Assembly: GCA_017434855.1 (NCBI GenBank)
Contig: JAFRUA010000062.1
Coordinates: forward strand, 1 to 44,429
Reading direction: 5' to 3'
DNA length: 44,429 nucleotides
Source of the DNA: Clostridia bacterium
Lineage (GTDB): Bacteria > Bacillota > Clostridia > Oscillospirales > Acutalibacteraceae
The position numbers and the translations under genes are program-made. Position 1 is the first letter of the stretch. Every line of letters starts with the position of its first letter. The notes beneath the pieces were generated by a model. That model was not told where the DNA came from. It searched no databases and saw nothing but the letters and a program-made list of their open reading frames with translations. Positions 42,120 to 44,429 of this stretch are shown piece after piece.

Positions 42120-42152
42120 AAAGCAGCCAACGTCGGGCTGCTTTCTTTATTG
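42120..42152. terminator. Bidirectional terminator between the two Lgt-like genes
   Basis: AAAGCAGCC (42120-42128) pairs with GGCTGCTTT (42136-42144), flanked by AAGAA on one side and CTTTATTG on the other. Confidence 0.8.
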
Positions 42153-43118
42153 TTTTCTTTTCTTCTTCTTCTTTTTATACTTCTTTTTTGTAGACTGCCA
42201 CTGCTTGCTGTAGCGCTTTTGCGAAACGGTTTGCCTGCGGGGACGCTCCTTCTTTTTTTGTTCCCTCGCTTCAAACACCGGCCGCAGTTTTCCCGGCAGG
42301 GGATCACTTGGCTGCGTTTTATACAAAACATAGATGGAAATGACACAGGAGATAAGCACAAAAATGCAAAGCCATTGCCAAAGTGTGAGATGAAGGAAGA
42401 AATTGCGTTCTTCCGGTGAATAGTATCGCAAAAATTCCAAAACGAAACGAGCTGCACAATAAAAGCTTACGGCCAGAGGAAAAGCCATGCCTCGACGGAA
42501 AAAAGACTTTTGTTTTAAGAAATAACATGAAATGAGAATAAGAAATGTGCACCCGGCCTCGAAGAATTGTACAGGAAGCGTGGTTGTCTTGGCATAATAT
42601 GAATATAATCCCCAACTGCTTGGAATTCCATAGCAACATCCGACCCATGCGCAACGGACGTTAACAAAAATCAGGACAATCAAAAAAATAGGGGTTACCA
42701 TATCCATAATGTTGCGAACGCTGATGATATGTTCGCAAGTGTCGTTTGCCTGGCTTAATTGCAAATCCGTTTTTGTTCTTGAATCTTTGATTTTTTTGAT
42801 CCATTTCCGGATACACTTTTCAAACAGAACTGTTGCTATGATGAGCGGAGGAGTCAACAGTATGGCGCCAAAAATTGCACGGTTTTGATGAACCACAACG
42901 CCTCTGGCGCGAAGAAGAATGGCATTGTAGATTTTTCCGGAAAACTCCGCAGTGGCAAAGGCATATGCCAAGGACAGCACCAAATATACAAGACAGCGTG
43001 ACCTTGAAACCTTATATTTGTATCGTGTTTTCAAACCCGCAACAATTGCAAGGACGAGGGCAGGCACGTATATCAAATTATACAATGTATCCAATGAAAT
43101 AGTGATCAAAACCAACAC
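42147..43118 (-). CDS. Second Lgt-like integral membrane protein
   Basis: 323 residues. Roughly seven membrane helices; CAWVGCCYGIPSSWGLYSYY matches the divergent Lgt signature, here with Gly instead of Asn before the Cys pair. FFEAGCTFLILISCYFLKQ and RFVLEFLRYYSPEERNFFLHLTLWQWLC parallel the protein at 41343-42101, so the two are paralogues. The last ~50 residues are very Lys/Arg-rich. The start is weakly defined (GTG 43118 or TTG just after). AT content is higher than in neighbours. Confidence 0.65.
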   Translation of the reverse strand: MLVLITISLDTLYNLIYVPALVLAIVAGLKTRYKYKVSRSRCLVYLVLSLAYAFATAEFSGKIYNAILLRARGVVVHQNRAIFGAILLTPPLIIATVLFEKCIRKWIKKIKDSRTKTDLQLSQANDTCEHIISVRNIMDMVTPIFLIVLIFVNVRCAWVGCCYGIPSSWGLYSYYAKTTTLPVQFFEAGCTFLILISCYFLKQKSFFRRGMAFPLAVSFYCAARFVLEFLRYYSPEERNFFLHLTLWQWLCIFVLISCVISIYVLYKTQPSDPLPGKLRPVFEAREQKKKERPRRQTVSQKRYSKQWQSTKKKYKKKKKKRKQ

Positions 43119-43147
43119 ATCCCAAAAAATTGATTTCTTATCTGTTT

Positions 43148-43176
43148 ATTATAACAGGAAACTGCGGTTTTGTCAA
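43148..43176 (-). promoter_or_regulatory. Promoter of second Lgt-like gene
   Basis: On the minus strand TTGACA (43176-43171), 17-nt spacer, TATAAT (43153-43148). Confidence 0.85.
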
Positions 43177-43256
43177 TTCCGGCAGGAAAAACCGCGGCCA
43201 AAACCGGCCGTTTGATTTGTCTTAACGATGTTCAAGAAATGTTTACAAAATAAGCG

Positions 43257-43285
43257 TTGCATTTGGTAAAAAATTTTAGTAGAAT
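43257..43285 (+). promoter_or_regulatory. Promoter of the Gly-rich secreted protein
   Basis: TTGCAT (43257-43262), 17-nt spacer, TAGAAT (43280-43285). Confidence 0.7.
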
Positions 43286-43353
43286 AACTATGACCATTAT
43301 TGTCGTATTGAAACCATTTTGTTCAATATGACTAAAGAAAGGGGATCAAAAGT

Positions 43354-44082
43354 ATGAAAAAGTACCAAGCAAAAAAAGTGCTCAGTGTGTTGCTGACGCT
43401 GCTGATGGTGCTCAGTTCCATCAATGTCGGGCTGAGCGTCATTGCGTTTGCGGCAGAGCCGGTCGACTTGCCGACCGCGAATGCGGCAAGTGGAACAGAC
43501 TTGACGAACGGCCAGCTCTACAAGGTTACTACAGACGTGACCATCAAGGGCGGCACAAACGGTCTGAACATTCCCGCCAACGCGACAGTCATCATTGACA
43601 TCGCCGAGGGCGTGACCCTGACCGTGAAGGGCAGTGACGCCAATGGCACGACTGCGGGCAAACCCGGCATCCTGATGAACAGCGGCAGCAAGCTGATCTT
43701 CACCGGCAGCGGTGCGCTTGTTGTGACCGGCGGCAAAGGCGCCGACGGTGCCGCCGGCGGCAGCAGTAGCTATGCCAACAACAGCACCAGCAACGGCGGC
43801 TCGTTCGGCAAGGGCGGCGCCGGCGGCGGCGCAGGCATCGGCACCAACGGCGGCGGCGGCGGTACCACCAGTGGTGCTACCGGCTCTGCGGGCACTACGT
43901 GGCCGAACAACGCTTCCGTCACGATTACGGGCGTTGCTTACACCGGAGCCAAGGGCGCAGATGGCAGCGCAGGCGCCAACGGTCAGAAAGGCGGCGGCAA
44001 CGGCTGCGGCGGCGCAGGCGGCGGAGACCGAGGCCAAGGCGTCGGCGGGGGACGAGGAGGCGGCCCCGTCGGAGGCGCGTGA
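43354..44082 (+). CDS. Gly-rich secreted protein, 3' end replaced at an apparent chimeric join
   Basis: The frame encodes 242 residues. Residues 1-34 are a signal peptide (KKVLSVLLTLLMVLSSINVGLSVIAFAAE). Residues 45-125 resemble the start of a beta-helix or adhesin (TDVTIKGGTNGLNIPANATVIIDIAEGVTLTV, read over 65-96), then a Gly/Ser/Ala-rich stretch (125-215) with GGGGG runs. From about codon 213-225 the DNA switches to foreign grpE sequence, and the remaining residues (GGDRGQGVGGGRGGGPVGGA) are an out-of-frame reading of it. The real gene is therefore 3' truncated and probably encodes a much larger surface protein. AAAGGGGA precedes ATG 43354. Confidence 0.7.
   Translation: MKKYQAKKVLSVLLTLLMVLSSINVGLSVIAFAAEPVDLPTANAASGTDLTNGQLYKVTTDVTIKGGTNGLNIPANATVIIDIAEGVTLTVKGSDANGTTAGKPGILMNSGSKLIFTGSGALVVTGGKGADGAAGGSSSYANNSTSNGGSFGKGGAGGGAGIGTNGGGGGTTSGATGSAGTTWPNNASVTITGVAYTGAKGADGSAGANGQKGGGNGCGGAGGGDRGQGVGGGRGGGPVGGA
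43989..44030. other. Apparent chimeric junction
   Basis: Left of this interval the frame 43354 reads a collagen-like Gly protein. Right of it a different frame reads GrpE with higher GC content. The GGCGGC-rich sequence common to both allows the switch, so its exact base cannot be fixed. Confidence 0.7.
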
Positions 44083-44429
44083 CGCCGGAACCGAGGGGAC
44101 GGACGCGGGGGGCGCGGCGGAGGAGACGAAGGAAGTGGCGTCCGAGGCCGAAGAGGGCGAGGAGGCGGCCCCGTCGGAGGCCGAGGTGCTGAAGGGGCGG
44201 CTGCTGCGGTTGCAGGCGGACTTCGAGAATTTCAAGAAGCGGCAGCTGCGCGAGCGCCAGGAGTGGATCGCGAGCGCCAGTGCGGAGGTGCTGAAGGAGC
44301 TGCTGCCGGTGCTGGACAACTTCGAGCGGGGGATTCAGTCGGCATCCGGGAAGCCGGAGAACGCGGCGTTGCTGGAAGGGTTCTCGCTGGTGTTCGGGCA
44401 GCTGAAGGGGGTGCTGGCGAAGGCGGGGG
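44012..44429 (+). CDS. grpE: GrpE N-terminal fragment from a different genome (partial both ends)
   Basis: Frame 2 from 44012 encodes an Ala/Glu-rich disordered stretch (AAQAAETEAKASAGDEEAAP and on), then LKGRLLRLQADFENFKKRQLRERQEW, LKELLPVLDNFERGIQSASGKPENAALLEGFSLVFGQLKGVLAKAG to the window end: the GrpE long helix and start of the beta domain. It is a second grpE, differs from that at 3321-3863 in most positions outside the core motif, and uses mostly G/C-ending codons. No start codon or ribosome site was seen and the 3' end is missing. A 24-nt repeat occurs at 44053-44076 and 44158-44181. Confidence 0.8.

Noticed and set aside
43297-44319. Long Ala/Ser-rich minus-strand frame across the right end
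   Set aside because: It crosses the chimeric junction and lies opposite both the signal-peptide protein and the GrpE fragment; low complexity only.

Overview
The window looks like a contig from a fairly GC-rich member of the Clostridia, probably an Oscillospirales/Ruminococcaceae-type gut anaerobe. The grounds are a CIRCE-controlled hrcA-grpE-dnaK-dnaJ cluster, a Spo0A effector domain, strong Shine-Dalgarno sites, sigma-A promoters with 17-nt spacers, a Feo iron system with a Cys-rich accessory protein, and the Clostridia-typical NifU-like/GGGtGRT pair. The taxonomic placement is inference from gene content.

Layout. 1-2.1 kb: 3' part of a large repetitive, acidic surface protein. 2.2-9.0 kb: heat-shock cluster hrcA-grpE-dnaK-dnaJ-htpG behind one CIRCE operator. 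9.3-12.7 kb: ferrous-iron uptake (feoA, feoA, feoB, small Cys-rich membrane protein) with three copies of a TTAGC-N6-TAA box. 12.7-15.6 kb: alr, rplS with a leader, and a spo0A-like gene whose receiver lacks the phosphorylation residues. 15.7-19.9 kb: macro-domain/HTH protein, VWA protein, zinc-type lipase, SGNH hydrolase. 20.0 kb: tRNA-Gln(CUG). 20.1-25.3 kb: accessory block (MATE pump with leader peptide, beta-propeller enzyme, NodB-like enzyme) containing two gene remnants and flanked by near-identical terminators. 25.6-29.0 kb: sugar isomerase/epimerase and Gfo/Idh dehydrogenase convergent with a secreted sialidase. 29.1-36.2 kb: minus-strand, eight-gene probable operon led by a TetR regulator (kinase, triple GNAT, YjdF, DUF3795-like, hydrolase-GNAT fusion, ABC exporter). 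36.4-38.8 kb: Fe-S scaffold-like/GGGtGRT pair and a C-GCAxxG protein. 38.8-40.7 kb: GH127 arabinofuranosidase. 40.9-43.1 kb: two convergent Lgt-like membrane proteins. 43.3 kb to about 44.0 kb: start of a Gly-rich secreted protein.

The last ~420 bases do not belong with the rest: inside a GGC-rich stretch near 43,990-44,030 the sequence switches, in a different frame, to the N-terminal half of a second, very GC-rich grpE from an apparently unrelated bacterium. This is most simply an assembly chimera. The left end also sits exactly in a 54-nt repeat, so both ends are repeat-driven assembly edges.

Signals not explained by ordinary genes: a ~77-nt structured element present twice (9075-9151 and 15607-15684) with compensatory base changes, a pseudo-receiver Spo0A with a 0A box in its own promoter, the repeated Feo boxes, and several unusual domain fusions.
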